Source of the DNA: Xanthomonas sp. Leaf131
GTDB taxonomy: Bacteria; Pseudomonadota; Gammaproteobacteria; Xanthomonadales; Xanthomonadaceae
Reading direction: 5' to 3'
Assembly: GCF_001423495.1 (NCBI RefSeq)
Contig: NZ_LMOG01000022.1
Span: 156,001-220,000 of the forward strand
DNA: 64,000 nucleotides
In this document: positions 1 through 8,861 of the stretch, piece by piece
How positions within the stretch are numbered: position 1 is the first letter of the stretch
Layout of the letters: each line of letters begins with the position of its first letter
Translations under genes and position numbers: made by a program
The notes under the pieces: generated by a model
What the model saw: the letters and a program-made list of their open reading frames with translations, nothing else
The model's database searches: none
Told to the model about the DNA's origin: nothing

Positions 1-3000
1 TTGGCCGTGATGTTTGTCCTGTTCGCGATGATGCTCTTGGCGCCAGGTTGGGCGATGGCGCAAGCCTCGACCTATTGCCCGACGCTGAACGCCACCGTGG
101 TGCAGGGCGGTTCGGTACAGATCGACGTGACGACCTGCGATGGCACGGGAGCAGACGATATCGGCGTTGGCTGGAACGGTGTGCAACCTGCGCACGGCAC
201 GATCGTGGTGCCCAATCCGAGCGGCGCGCAGGGCACGCAGATCGTCACCTACACCCACAACGGTGACAGCGCCACCAGCGACACGTTCCCCCTGGAAGAT
301 GGCCGGGGTGACACCATCACCGTCAACATCACCATCACCCCGTCGCTGTCGGCCAGCATTGCGGTGAGCCCGGCCAGCCGCAACGAAGATAGCGGCGCTG
401 CCTTCACCTACACGGTGACCCTGAGCCAGAGCAGCAGTTCAGCGACCACGGTGAACCTCAGCCGCAGCGGCACCGCCACCAGCGGCACCGACTACACGGG
501 TGCGCCGAACAGCGTGGTGGTGCCCGCCAACGCCACCACGGCCACCTTCTCCGTCACCCCGGTCGCCGACACCACGGTGGAGGCCAACGAGACGGTGGTG
601 ATCAGCGTGGTCAGCGGTAGCGGCTATGCCATCGGCAACCCGTCCAGCGCCACCGCCACCATCGTCAACGACGACTTTCCGACCGCATCGATCACGGTGT
701 CTCCGGCCAGCGTGCCCGAGGACGGCGCGGCCAACCTGATCTATACCGTCACGCTCGACCAGGCCGCGCAGAGCGCGGTGTCGGTCGCCTTCAATGTCGG
801 CGGCAGCGCGACCTCGGGCAGCGACTACGCGGCCGTGAGTTCGCCGCTGACGATCGCCGCCGGCCAGATCAGCGGCACCATCACCATCAATCCCACCGCC
901 GATGCCACCATCGAACCGGACGAGACTGTGGTGATCAGCCTCGCTGCGGGCAGCGGTTACAGCGTGGGCTCGCCCAACAGCGCCATCGGCACCATCGCCA
1001 ACGACGACCAGCCGACGCTGTCGATCAACGACGTCTCGGTGAATGAAGGCAATGCCGGCACCAGCAATGCCACCTTCACCGTCTCGCTGAGCCAGCCTGC
1101 CGGCGCCGGCGGCGTCAGCTTCGATATCGCCACCGCCGATGGCACCGCCACCGCGGGCGTGGACTATGTCGCCTCCAGCCTGACCGGGCAGACCATCCCC
1201 GCCGGCAGCAGCAGCGCCACCTTCACCGTGCTGGTCAACGGCGACACCCTTAGCGAACCCAACGAGACCTTCTTCGTCAACGTCAGCAACGTCAGCGGCG
1301 CCAGCGCCGGCGACGTTCAGGGCCAGGGCACGATCGTCAACGACGATGCGCAGCCGGCGTTGTCGATCGACGACGTCAGCGTCAACGAAGGCAACAGCGG
1401 CACCACCACGGCCACCTTCACGGTGAGCCTGAGCGCGGCCAGCGGCCAGACCGTGTCGGTCAATTACGCCACTGCCGACGGCACTGCCACCGCAGGTAGC
1501 GACTACGTCGCGCGCTCGGGCACGCTGACGTTCGCGCCGGGCACCACCGCGCAGGGCGTGGCGATCACCGTCAATGGCGACACCGCGGTCGAACCCAACG
1601 AGACCTTCAGCGTCGGCCTGTCCGGCGCCAGCAACGCCAGCATCGCGCGCGCCACCGGCGCCGGCACCATCCTCAACGACGACGTGGTGGTGACGGTCGG
1701 GCCGGCATCGCTGCCGGCGGCCACTGCGGGCAGCGCCTACAGCCAGAACCTGAGCGCCAGCGGCGGCACCGCGCCATACAGCTTCGCCGTCACTGCCGGT
1801 GCGTTGCCGGCCGGGCTGACCCTGAGCCCCGCCGGCGTGCTGTCCGGCACGCCCACGGCCACCGGCAGCTTCAACTTCACCGCCACCGCTACCGATAGCG
1901 GCGGCAGCCCCACCAGCGGCAACCGTGCCTACACGTTGACCGTGGCCGGCGCGACGGTGACCTTGCCGGCGACCAGCTTGCCGGCCGGCACTGCAGGCCA
2001 GGCCTATTCGAGCGCGCTCAACCCGGCGACCGGCGGCATTGCGCCGTATACCTACGCCGTCACCGCCGGTGCCTTGCCGGCGGGCATCACGCTCAATGGC
2101 AGCAGCGGCGCCTTGACCGGCACACCCGGCACCGTGGGCAACTTCGCCTTCAGCGTGACCGCGACCGATAGCACCAGCGGCACGCCCTCGCAGGGCACAC
2201 GCGGTTACACCTTGACCATCGCCGCACCGCCGATCGTGGTTGCGCCCTCCACGCTGCCGAGCGCCACGCGCGGCACGGCCTACAGCCAGTTGCTGAGCGC
2301 CAGCGGCGGCACCGCGCCGTACACCTACGCACTCGCCAGTGGCGCATTGCCGGCCGGTCTCACCCTGGCCAGCAATGGCACGCTGTCGGGTACCGCAACG
2401 GTGGAAGGCAGCTTCAACTTCACCGTGACCGCCACCGATGCGGGGAGCTTCACCGGCAATCAGGCCTACAGCCTGACCGTGGTCGGCCCGAACCTGGTGT
2501 TGCCGGCAAGCAGCTTGCCGGCAGGGACGGCCGGGCAGGCGTATTCCGCGGCGATCACGCCGGCTACCGGCGGCACTGCACCCTACAGCTATGCACTGAC
2601 TGCAGGTGCGTTGCCGACGGGTGTTGTCGTGGATGTGGCGACCGGTGCACTCAGCGGCACCCCGACCGTGGCGGGCACGTTCAACTTCACCCTGACCGTG
2701 TCCGACAGCACACCGAGCCCGGCGGCGCAGGCCAGCCGCAGCTATACGCTGACCATCGCGGCACCTGTCATCGTGGTCGCGCCCACCGCGCTGCCGGCGG
2801 CCACGCGCGGCACGGCCTACAGCCAGACGCTCAGCGCCAGCGGCGGCACCGCGCCTTACACGTATGCCATCAGCGCGGGCAACGTGCCGGCTGGTTTGAC
2901 CCTGGCCAGCAACGGCACGCTGTCTGGTACCGCCACGGTGGAAGGCAGCTTCAACTTCACCGTGACGGCAACCGACGCGAACACCTTCACCGCTTCGCAG

Positions 3001-5301
3001 GCCTATGCGTTGACGGTGGCCGGCCCGAACCTGGTGTTGCCGGCGAGCAGCTTGCCGGCAGGGACGGCCGGGCAGGCGTATGCGGCGACGATTGCTCCGG
3101 CTACCGGCGGCACTGCGCCCTACAGCTATGCACTGACTGCAGGCGCATTGCCCAATGGCGTTGTGCTCGACGCTGCGACCGGCGGGCTCAGCGGCACGCC
3201 GACCTTGTCGGGCACGTTCAACTTCACCCTGACCGCGACCGACAGCACGCCGAGTCCGGCCGCGCAGGCCAGCCGCAGCTATGCGGTCACCATTGCAGCG
3301 GCGACGCTGGTGCTGGCGCAGCCCACGCTGCCACCGGCGACGCGCGGCAGCGCGTACAACCAGGTGCTCACGGCCAGCGGTGGCGTTGCGCCGTATCGCT
3401 ACAGCATCGCCAGCGGCACCTTGCCGGCTGGGTTGACGCTGGCCAGCGACGGCACGCTGTCGGGCACGCCAACCACGCAGGGCACTTCGTCCTTCACCAT
3501 CGCGGTGGCCGACGCCGGCAATGCCAGCGCCACCCAGGCCTACAGCTTCACGGTGAGCGATGCGGCGCCAGTGGCCGTGGCCGATGTGGCGGCGACCATG
3601 ACCGATGCTGCGGTGACGGTGGCGGTGACCGCCAACGACACCGGCAATATCGCTTCGGTCGCCATTGCCACTGCGCCGACCAACGGCACCGCCGTGGTCA
3701 ACGGGCTGGAGCTGGTCTACACGCCGAACACCGGCTTCGTCGGCACCGATGTGGTGAGCTACACGGTCACCGGTAGCGGTGGCACCTCGGCTGCGGCTAC
3801 GTTGACCATCACGGTCAACGCGCGGCCGGTGGCGGTGTCGGTGACTGCCGCGGCAGTGCCGGGCGAGGCGCAGCAGGTCGATCTGACCCGCAATGCCACC
3901 GGCGGGCCGTTCGTGGCTGCAGCTGTGGTTGCGGTGCTGCCGGCCTCGGCCGGTACCGCCACGATCACGCAGGTGAGCGGTGCCTCGGCCTCGGCCGCAG
4001 CAGCGCGTACATCCGGCCCGTCGCCGGCTGCTGCTGCGATGGCCGAGACGCCCAGCTTCATGCTGACCTTTACGCCGAACCCGGCCTTCGTCGGCCAGGC
4101 CACGGTGCAATTCACCCTGTCCAATGCGTTCGCCACCTCGGTACCGGCCAGCGTGGTGTTCACCATCGCGCCGCGCCGCGACCCGAGTGTGGATGCGGAA
4201 GTGCGTGGCCTGATCGATGCGCAGTCCGAGTCGACACGGCGGTTTGCACGGGCGCAGATCGACAACTTCCAGCGCCGCCTGGAAGCCACCCATCGCGGCG
4301 GCAGTACCTTCAGCAATGCGGTGAGCTTCCAGCCGACCTCGCATTGCCGCCAGGCCGACCGCGGCATCAGTGCGCAGCCGTGCAGCCCGGACACGCAGGA
4401 GGCCGACAACGACTTCCGCGATGCGCCGGCAGCGGCGAGCAGCGGCAACAGCACTGCGCAGGGGCAAGGCGACCTGGGCCTGTGGGTAGGCGGTGCAATC
4501 CGCTCGGGCAGCCTGGACAAGCAGTCCAACAGCACCGGGGTGGACTTCCAGACCGACGGCCTGAGCGTGGGCGCCGATTACCGGGTGGCGCAGTCGCTGG
4601 CGATCGGCGCTGGCCTGGGTTGGGGCCGCGACGACAGCGATGTGGGCAGGAACGGCAGCCACTCCAAGGCCACCGCCTACACCATGGCGCTGTATGCCAG
4701 CTTCCATCCGGGCAAGGCGTTCTTCTTCGACACCTTGGTGGGCTACCAGCTGCTGTCCTACGACCTGCGTCGCTTCGTCACCGACGATAGCTCGATGGCC
4801 GAGGGCAACCGCGACGGCAAGCAGTGGATCGCGTCGGTGTCCACCGGTGCGGACCTGCAGCGTGGCGAGTTGCAGATCACCCCGTATGCGCGTGTGGATG
4901 TCGCCCGCGCCACGCTGGATAGCTATGTGGAAGACGGTGTGGCGCCGTTCGCGCTGCGCTATGACGACATGGATGTGGCCACCACCACCGGCAACCTGGG
5001 TCTGCGTTTGGAATGGCGCCGCGAAGTGAGCTGGGGCCGGCTGACCCCGCAGCTGCGCGTGGAATATCAGCGCGACTTCCAGGGACGTGGCGATGCGACG
5101 CTGAGTTACGCCGATCTGAACGGTGGGCCGTTCTATCGTGCAGGTCAAAGCGCGTTCGATCGCAACCGTTTGATGGTGGGCATCGGTGCGGCGTTGTTGA
5201 CCGAGCAGGGCCTGTCGACACGCCTGGAATACCGCGGCATCACCGATGGCGACAACAACAACGATCAGACCTGGATGATCAATCTGGAAAAGAAATACTG
5301 A
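1..5301 (+). CDS. Modular autotransporter (Calx-beta and Ig-like repeats, C-terminal beta-barrel), probably 5'-partial
   Basis: A secreted, outer-membrane-anchored surface protein. The visible N-terminus is a hydrophobic signal core ending in an AMA-QAS type cleavage site, but it lacks the usual basic residues and opens with TTG at the first base of the window, so the true start probably lies upstream. Residues about 120-560 hold Calx-beta type repeats (recurring VNEGN and NETF motifs, each closing with NDD). Residues about 565-1190 hold several putative-Ig (He_PIG) repeats with the recurring LPAGLTL and LSGTPT motifs, and one more Ig/cadherin-like segment follows. The last ~270 residues (from about 1490) are an autotransporter beta-barrel ending in an aromatic residue. 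The role is inferred as adhesion or surface display. A 537-base internal duplication is visible in the Ig region. Confidence 0.85.
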   Translation: MAVMFVLFAMMLLAPGWAMAQASTYCPTLNATVVQGGSVQIDVTTCDGTGADDIGVGWNGVQPAHGTIVVPNPSGAQGTQIVTYTHNGDSATSDTFPLEDGRGDTITVNITITPSLSASIAVSPASRNEDSGAAFTYTVTLSQSSSSATTVNLSRSGTATSGTDYTGAPNSVVVPANATTATFSVTPVADTTVEANETVVISVVSGSGYAIGNPSSATATIVNDDFPTASITVSPASVPEDGAANLIYTVTLDQAAQSAVSVAFNVGGSATSGSDYAAVSSPLTIAAGQISGTITINPTADATIEPDETVVISLAAGSGYSVGSPNSAIGTIANDDQPTLSINDVSVNEGNAGTSNATFTVSLSQPAGAGGVSFDIATADGTATAGVDYVASSLTGQTIPAGSSSATFTVLVNGDTLSEPNETFFVNVSNVSGASAGDVQGQGTIVNDDAQPALSIDDVSVNEGNSGTTTATFTVSLSAASGQTVSVNYATADGTATAGSDYVARSGTLTFAPGTTAQGVAITVNGDTAVEPNETFSVGLSGASNASIARATGAGTILNDDVVVTVGPASLPAATAGSAYSQNLSASGGTAPYSFAVTAGALPAGLTLSPAGVLSGTPTATGSFNFTATATDSGGSPTSGNRAYTLTVAGATVTLPATSLPAGTAGQAYSSALNPATGGIAPYTYAVTAGALPAGITLNGSSGALTGTPGTVGNFAFSVTATDSTSGTPSQGTRGYTLTIAAPPIVVAPSTLPSATRGTAYSQLLSASGGTAPYTYALASGALPAGLTLASNGTLSGTATVEGSFNFTVTATDAGSFTGNQAYSLTVVGPNLVLPASSLPAGTAGQAYSAAITPATGGTAPYSYALTAGALPTGVVVDVATGALSGTPTVAGTFNFTLTVSDSTPSPAAQASRSYTLTIAAPVIVVAPTALPAATRGTAYSQTLSASGGTAPYTYAISAGNVPAGLTLASNGTLSGTATVEGSFNFTVTATDANTFTASQAYALTVAGPNLVLPASSLPAGTAGQAYAATIAPATGGTAPYSYALTAGALPNGVVLDAATGGLSGTPTLSGTFNFTLTATDSTPSPAAQASRSYAVTIAAATLVLAQPTLPPATRGSAYNQVLTASGGVAPYRYSIASGTLPAGLTLASDGTLSGTPTTQGTSSFTIAVADAGNASATQAYSFTVSDAAPVAVADVAATMTDAAVTVAVTANDTGNIASVAIATAPTNGTAVVNGLELVYTPNTGFVGTDVVSYTVTGSGGTSAAATLTITVNARPVAVSVTAAAVPGEAQQVDLTRNATGGPFVAAAVVAVLPASAGTATITQVSGASASAAAARTSGPSPAAAAMAETPSFMLTFTPNPAFVGQATVQFTLSNAFATSVPASVVFTIAPRRDPSVDAEVRGLIDAQSESTRRFARAQIDNFQRRLEATHRGGSTFSNAVSFQPTSHCRQADRGISAQPCSPDTQEADNDFRDAPAAASSGNSTAQGQGDLGLWVGGAIRSGSLDKQSNSTGVDFQTDGLSVGADYRVAQSLAIGAGLGWGRDDSDVGRNGSHSKATAYTMALYASFHPGKAFFFDTLVGYQLLSYDLRRFVTDDSSMAEGNRDGKQWIASVSTGADLQRGELQITPYARVDVARATLDSYVEDGVAPFALRYDDMDVATTTGNLGLRLEWRREVSWGRLTPQLRVEYQRDFQGRGDATLSYADLNGGPFYRAGQSAFDRNRLMVGIGAALLTEQGLSTRLEYRGITDGDNNNDQTWMINLEKKY

Positions 5302-5330
5302 TCGCGTCGACGCTGATGCGGTGATGGCAA

Positions 5331-5370
5331 TGCGATGGGCCGGGCGGAAACGCTCGGCCCATCGCATTTG
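5331..5370 (+). terminator. Strong hairpin terminator after the autotransporter gene
   Basis: Two 16-base arms (5331-5346 and 5351-5366) pair across a GAAA loop with a single G-T wobble, followed by TTTG. It sits 30 bases after the autotransporter stop and before recC, so it should separate the two transcription units. The T-run is short, so efficiency is uncertain. Confidence 0.75.
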
Positions 5371-5444
5371 TCTGCCGCGTCGATCGCCATCGTGCGGTCA
5401 CCGGGCGCATATGCAAACAACGTAGTGCGCCTGCATCCGGCACA

Positions 5445-8400
5445 ATGCACGCACGCATGCACGCCACTTCCGCGCCAGATTTTCGCCTCTATCCCTCAAA
5501 TGCGCTGGATACGCTGGCCGCCTTGCTCGCACAGGAGCTGCGCCGGCCGGTGCCGGAACAACCGCTGCTGCAGCCGGAGGTGGTGCTGATTCCACAGGTG
5601 GCGATGCGGCGCTGGTTGCAGTCCACGCTGGCGGCCGAGCACGGCGTAGCGGCCAATCTGGAATTCCTCACTCCCGGCGAATTCGTCGCGCGCGCGCTGG
5701 AGTGCAATCTCGGCCCGGCCGACGACGATCTGGATATGGCGACCACGCAGTGGCGCCTTTATGACGCGCTGCAGGCCGATCTGGGCAGCGATGCGGCGCT
5801 GGCGCCGTTGGCCGGGTATCTGTCCGATGGCGATGCACTCAAGCCGTGGGCGCTGGCCGGCGAGCTGGGCAACGTGTTCGAGAAGTACCAGGCCTGGCGA
5901 CGCGACTGGTTGCTGCGCTGGGAAGGCGGCGCCGACCCCGACGATCCGCAGGCGCGGCTGTGGCGCAGCATCGCCTCCGGCCGCCAATACCGTGCGCGTC
6001 GCATCGGCCAGTATCTGGATCGCTATGCGCGCCCGGACGGTCCGTTGCCGCAGGGCTTGCCGAAGCGCCTGTTCGCCTTCGCCATCCTCAACATCTCGCC
6101 CGACGTGCTGCGCGTGCTGGCCACGCAGGCGCGCGTAGGCACGCTGCATTTCTATCTGCCCACGCCGACGCAAGGCTATTGGGGCGATCTGCAAACCTTG
6201 TGGCAGCGCCGCCGCGAAGACGGCGCAGTGCAGTTGTTCGCCGAGCAGGTGCAGGAAAACCCGCTGTTGCAGGCCTGGGGCGCGGCCGGGCGCGATTTCA
6301 TGGCGTTGGTCGGCGACTACGAGGTGGTGCACCCGCTGGCCGAGATCGCCGCCTACGCCGATCCGCTGGAGTCCGGCCGTCGCGCACTGGCCGATGGCGG
6401 CCTGGGCGACAGCCTGCTGCGGCGCATGCAGAGCGACCTGTTCCATCGCCGCGCGCCGCTCGTGCCTGCGTTGTTGCCAGCGGTGAATCTGCACGACCCC
6501 AGCCTGCAGGTGCACGCCTGCCACACCCGCCTGCGCGAGTTGCAGGTGCTGCACGACCAACTGCGCGCCTTGCTCGACGATGCGCGCTTCGACCCGCCGC
6601 TGCAGCCGCGCGAGATCGCGGTGCTGTCGCCGGATATCGACCCGTACGTGCCGTATCTGGACGCAGTGTTCGGCAGCCACGGCAACGACGATGCATTGCC
6701 GTACGCGCTGGCCGATGCCAGCCCATTGGCGAGCGAGCCGCTGGCCGAGGTGTTCCTCACCTTGCTCGGCTTGCCGATTGCACGCTTCGGCCTTCACGAG
6801 ATTCTCGACCTGCTGGCCAGCGCGCCGATCGCCGAGGCCGCCGGCCTGGACGAAGCGGGACTGGAACGCCTGCGCGGTTGGCTGCACGCGGCCGGCGCGC
6901 GCTGGGGGCTGGACGCAGCGCATCGGCGTCAGCACCAGGCACCGAGCGACGACGCCTACACCTGGCGCTTCGCGCTGGACCGGCTGCTGCTCGGCCATGC
7001 CAGCGGCGCCGACGACGATATCGAGGGCGTGGCGCCATGGCCGCAGCTGGAAGGCAGCGCATTGGCCGCACTCGATATCTTGTTGAAGCTGCTGCGCGTG
7101 CTTGAACGCCATCAGTCCGTGTTGGCCGAAGCGATGACGCCGGTCCAGTGGCGCGAGCGTCTGCTCGGCCTGCTGGAGGCGCTGATGCCAAAAGCACCCT
7201 CGGCACCGCGTGCGCAGCGCGCGCTGGATCGCTTGCGCACATTGATCGACCAATTCGCCCGCGACGCAGTGCGCGCCGAGTACGCCGGCAAAGTGCCGGC
7301 CGAGGTGGTGCGTGCGCACTTCGCCGCGGTGCTGGGCGAGTCGGACTCGCGCGCGCCATTGCTCACCGGGGGCATCAGTTTCGGCCGCATGGTGCCGATG
7401 CGCTTGCTGCCGTTCCGGGCGATCTGCCTGCTTGGCATGAACGATGGCGACTTTCCGCGCCGCGATCCGGCGGCCGGACTCAATCGCCTCACTGCCGAGT
7501 TGGGTACCGAGCGTCGCCGGCATGGCGATCGTTCAACTCGCGAGGACGACCGGTTTTTGTTCCTGCAATTGTTCGCTTCCGCGCAGGAAGTGTTTTATCT
7601 GAGTTACCTCGGCGCCGATGCGCGCGATGGCAGCGCACGCGAACCGTCGGTGCTGGTCAGCGAATTGTTGGCCAGCGCTGCGCAATATCACCTTGACCCC
7701 AAGGCAATCGACACGCTGGTGGTGCGCCACCCGTTGCAGCCATTCGCCGCGGCCGCCTTCGGTGCGCTGGGCGAAGACGGTGCCGACCCGCGCCGCTTCA
7801 GTTATCGCCGGCAATGGCGGCCGGCAGTGGACAGCCTGGTCGGCCAGCGCCAGCCGCTGGCGCCATGGGTGGCCGCTGCGTTGCCTGCCGATGACATTGC
7901 AGTGCCGACCAGTGTCTCGATCGACGAGCTGCGCCGCCTGTTTGCCGACCCGGCCGGGCAGTTTCTGCGCCATCGTTTGGGCATGCGTCTGCCCGATCCG
8001 GCCGGCGAAGACAGCGACCTCGAACCCTTGCTCGCGCCTACACGCGGCTTGGATCAATACGGCCTGCAGCAGCATGTGTTCGACGCCGCGCTGGCCGGCG
8101 ACACCGACCGGCTCTATGAGCGTTTGCGCGCCCGCGCGCTGCTGCCATCCGGCCCGCTGGGGCGTCGCCAGCTCGATGAGCGGGTGACGCAACTGCGCCC
8201 CTATGCCGAGGCATTCAGGCAGTGGCGTGGCGAGGCGCCGGCCGAATCGCGCCGGCTGCAGGTGCAGGTCGGCCAGACCGAGGTGCACGGCCGCGTGCCC
8301 GGTTGGTATGCGAGCGGCGTAGGGCGCGTGCAGGTTGGCGCGCTCAGTGGCCGCAGCGCGATCCGCCACGGCCTGGAATGGCTGCTGCTGCGCGCCGCCG

Positions 8401-8861
8401 GCGAGCACGCGCCGTATGTGCGCTTCTTCGAACACGACGACGGCCTGGGCCCGCATCCCATCGACGCAGAACCGCTCTCGCAAACGCAGGCACAAACCGC
8501 ATTGGCCGAACTGCTGCAGGTGTATCGGCACGGCCTGCAGACGCCGCTGGCGTTCGCGCCCTACAGCAGCTGGAAATACCACCAGGCCGCGCGCAGCGAC
8601 GATCTGGACAAGGCCATCAAGGACGCCGCCGGGCAGTGGCAATCCAGCTTCGGCTGGAGCGAATCGCACAGCCCGGAGCTGCGCCTGGTCCACCGCGGCC
8701 GCGACCCGTTCGCCGATGCGCAACGCTTCGCCGAGTTCGCCACCACCAGCCATCGCGTGTACGACTTGCTCGAACGCGGCAACGCCGACGCCACGCTGGA
8801 TCCGGAGCGTCTGATCGAAAGCTGGCGCCACTGGCACGGCGCGCAGGAAGAGGCCGAATGA
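5445..8861 (+). CDS. recC: Exodeoxyribonuclease V gamma subunit RecC
   Basis: RecC is the scaffold and Chi-recognition subunit of RecBCD, which processes double-strand ends for recombination and degrades linear foreign DNA. The product is 1138 aa, close to the ~1120 aa of the E. coli protein. It has the typical RecC opening (LYPSNALDTLAALLAQEL), a central region with RMVPMRLLPFRAICLLGMNDGDFPRR, and the C-terminal inactive nuclease-like fold. ATG at 5445 is used; a second in-frame ATG lies four codons downstream and cannot be excluded. Its stop overlaps the recB start (ATGA), indicating translational coupling. RecB and RecD follow directly, so the whole enzyme is encoded in one operon. Confidence 0.95.
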   Translation: MHARMHATSAPDFRLYPSNALDTLAALLAQELRRPVPEQPLLQPEVVLIPQVAMRRWLQSTLAAEHGVAANLEFLTPGEFVARALECNLGPADDDLDMATTQWRLYDALQADLGSDAALAPLAGYLSDGDALKPWALAGELGNVFEKYQAWRRDWLLRWEGGADPDDPQARLWRSIASGRQYRARRIGQYLDRYARPDGPLPQGLPKRLFAFAILNISPDVLRVLATQARVGTLHFYLPTPTQGYWGDLQTLWQRRREDGAVQLFAEQVQENPLLQAWGAAGRDFMALVGDYEVVHPLAEIAAYADPLESGRRALADGGLGDSLLRRMQSDLFHRRAPLVPALLPAVNLHDPSLQVHACHTRLRELQVLHDQLRALLDDARFDPPLQPREIAVLSPDIDPYVPYLDAVFGSHGNDDALPYALADASPLASEPLAEVFLTLLGLPIARFGLHEILDLLASAPIAEAAGLDEAGLERLRGWLHAAGARWGLDAAHRRQHQAPSDDAYTWRFALDRLLLGHASGADDDIEGVAPWPQLEGSALAALDILLKLLRVLERHQSVLAEAMTPVQWRERLLGLLEALMPKAPSAPRAQRALDRLRTLIDQFARDAVRAEYAGKVPAEVVRAHFAAVLGESDSRAPLLTGGISFGRMVPMRLLPFRAICLLGMNDGDFPRRDPAAGLNRLTAELGTERRRHGDRSTREDDRFLFLQLFASAQEVFYLSYLGADARDGSAREPSVLVSELLASAAQYHLDPKAIDTLVVRHPLQPFAAAAFGALGEDGADPRRFSYRRQWRPAVDSLVGQRQPLAPWVAAALPADDIAVPTSVSIDELRRLFADPAGQFLRHRLGMRLPDPAGEDSDLEPLLAPTRGLDQYGLQQHVFDAALAGDTDRLYERLRARALLPSGPLGRRQLDERVTQLRPYAEAFRQWRGEAPAESRRLQVQVGQTEVHGRVPGWYASGVGRVQVGALSGRSAIRHGLEWLLLRAAGEHAPYVRFFEHDDGLGPHPIDAEPLSQTQAQTALAELLQVYRHGLQTPLAFAPYSSWKYHQAARSDDLDKAIKDAAGQWQSSFGWSESHSPELRLVHRGRDPFADAQRFAEFATTSHRVYDLLERGNADATLDPERLIESWRHWHGAQEEAE

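Noticed and set aside
439..5367. A 1642-codon open frame on the minus strand
   Set aside because: It is antisense to the autotransporter, with low-complexity Gly-Arg-His rich composition caused by the GC-rich repeats on the other strand, and has no recognisable domain.
8222..8857. An upstream extension of the recB frame into recC
   Set aside because: RecB homology starts at the ATG overlapping the recC stop; the upstream part is the out-of-frame reading of recC.
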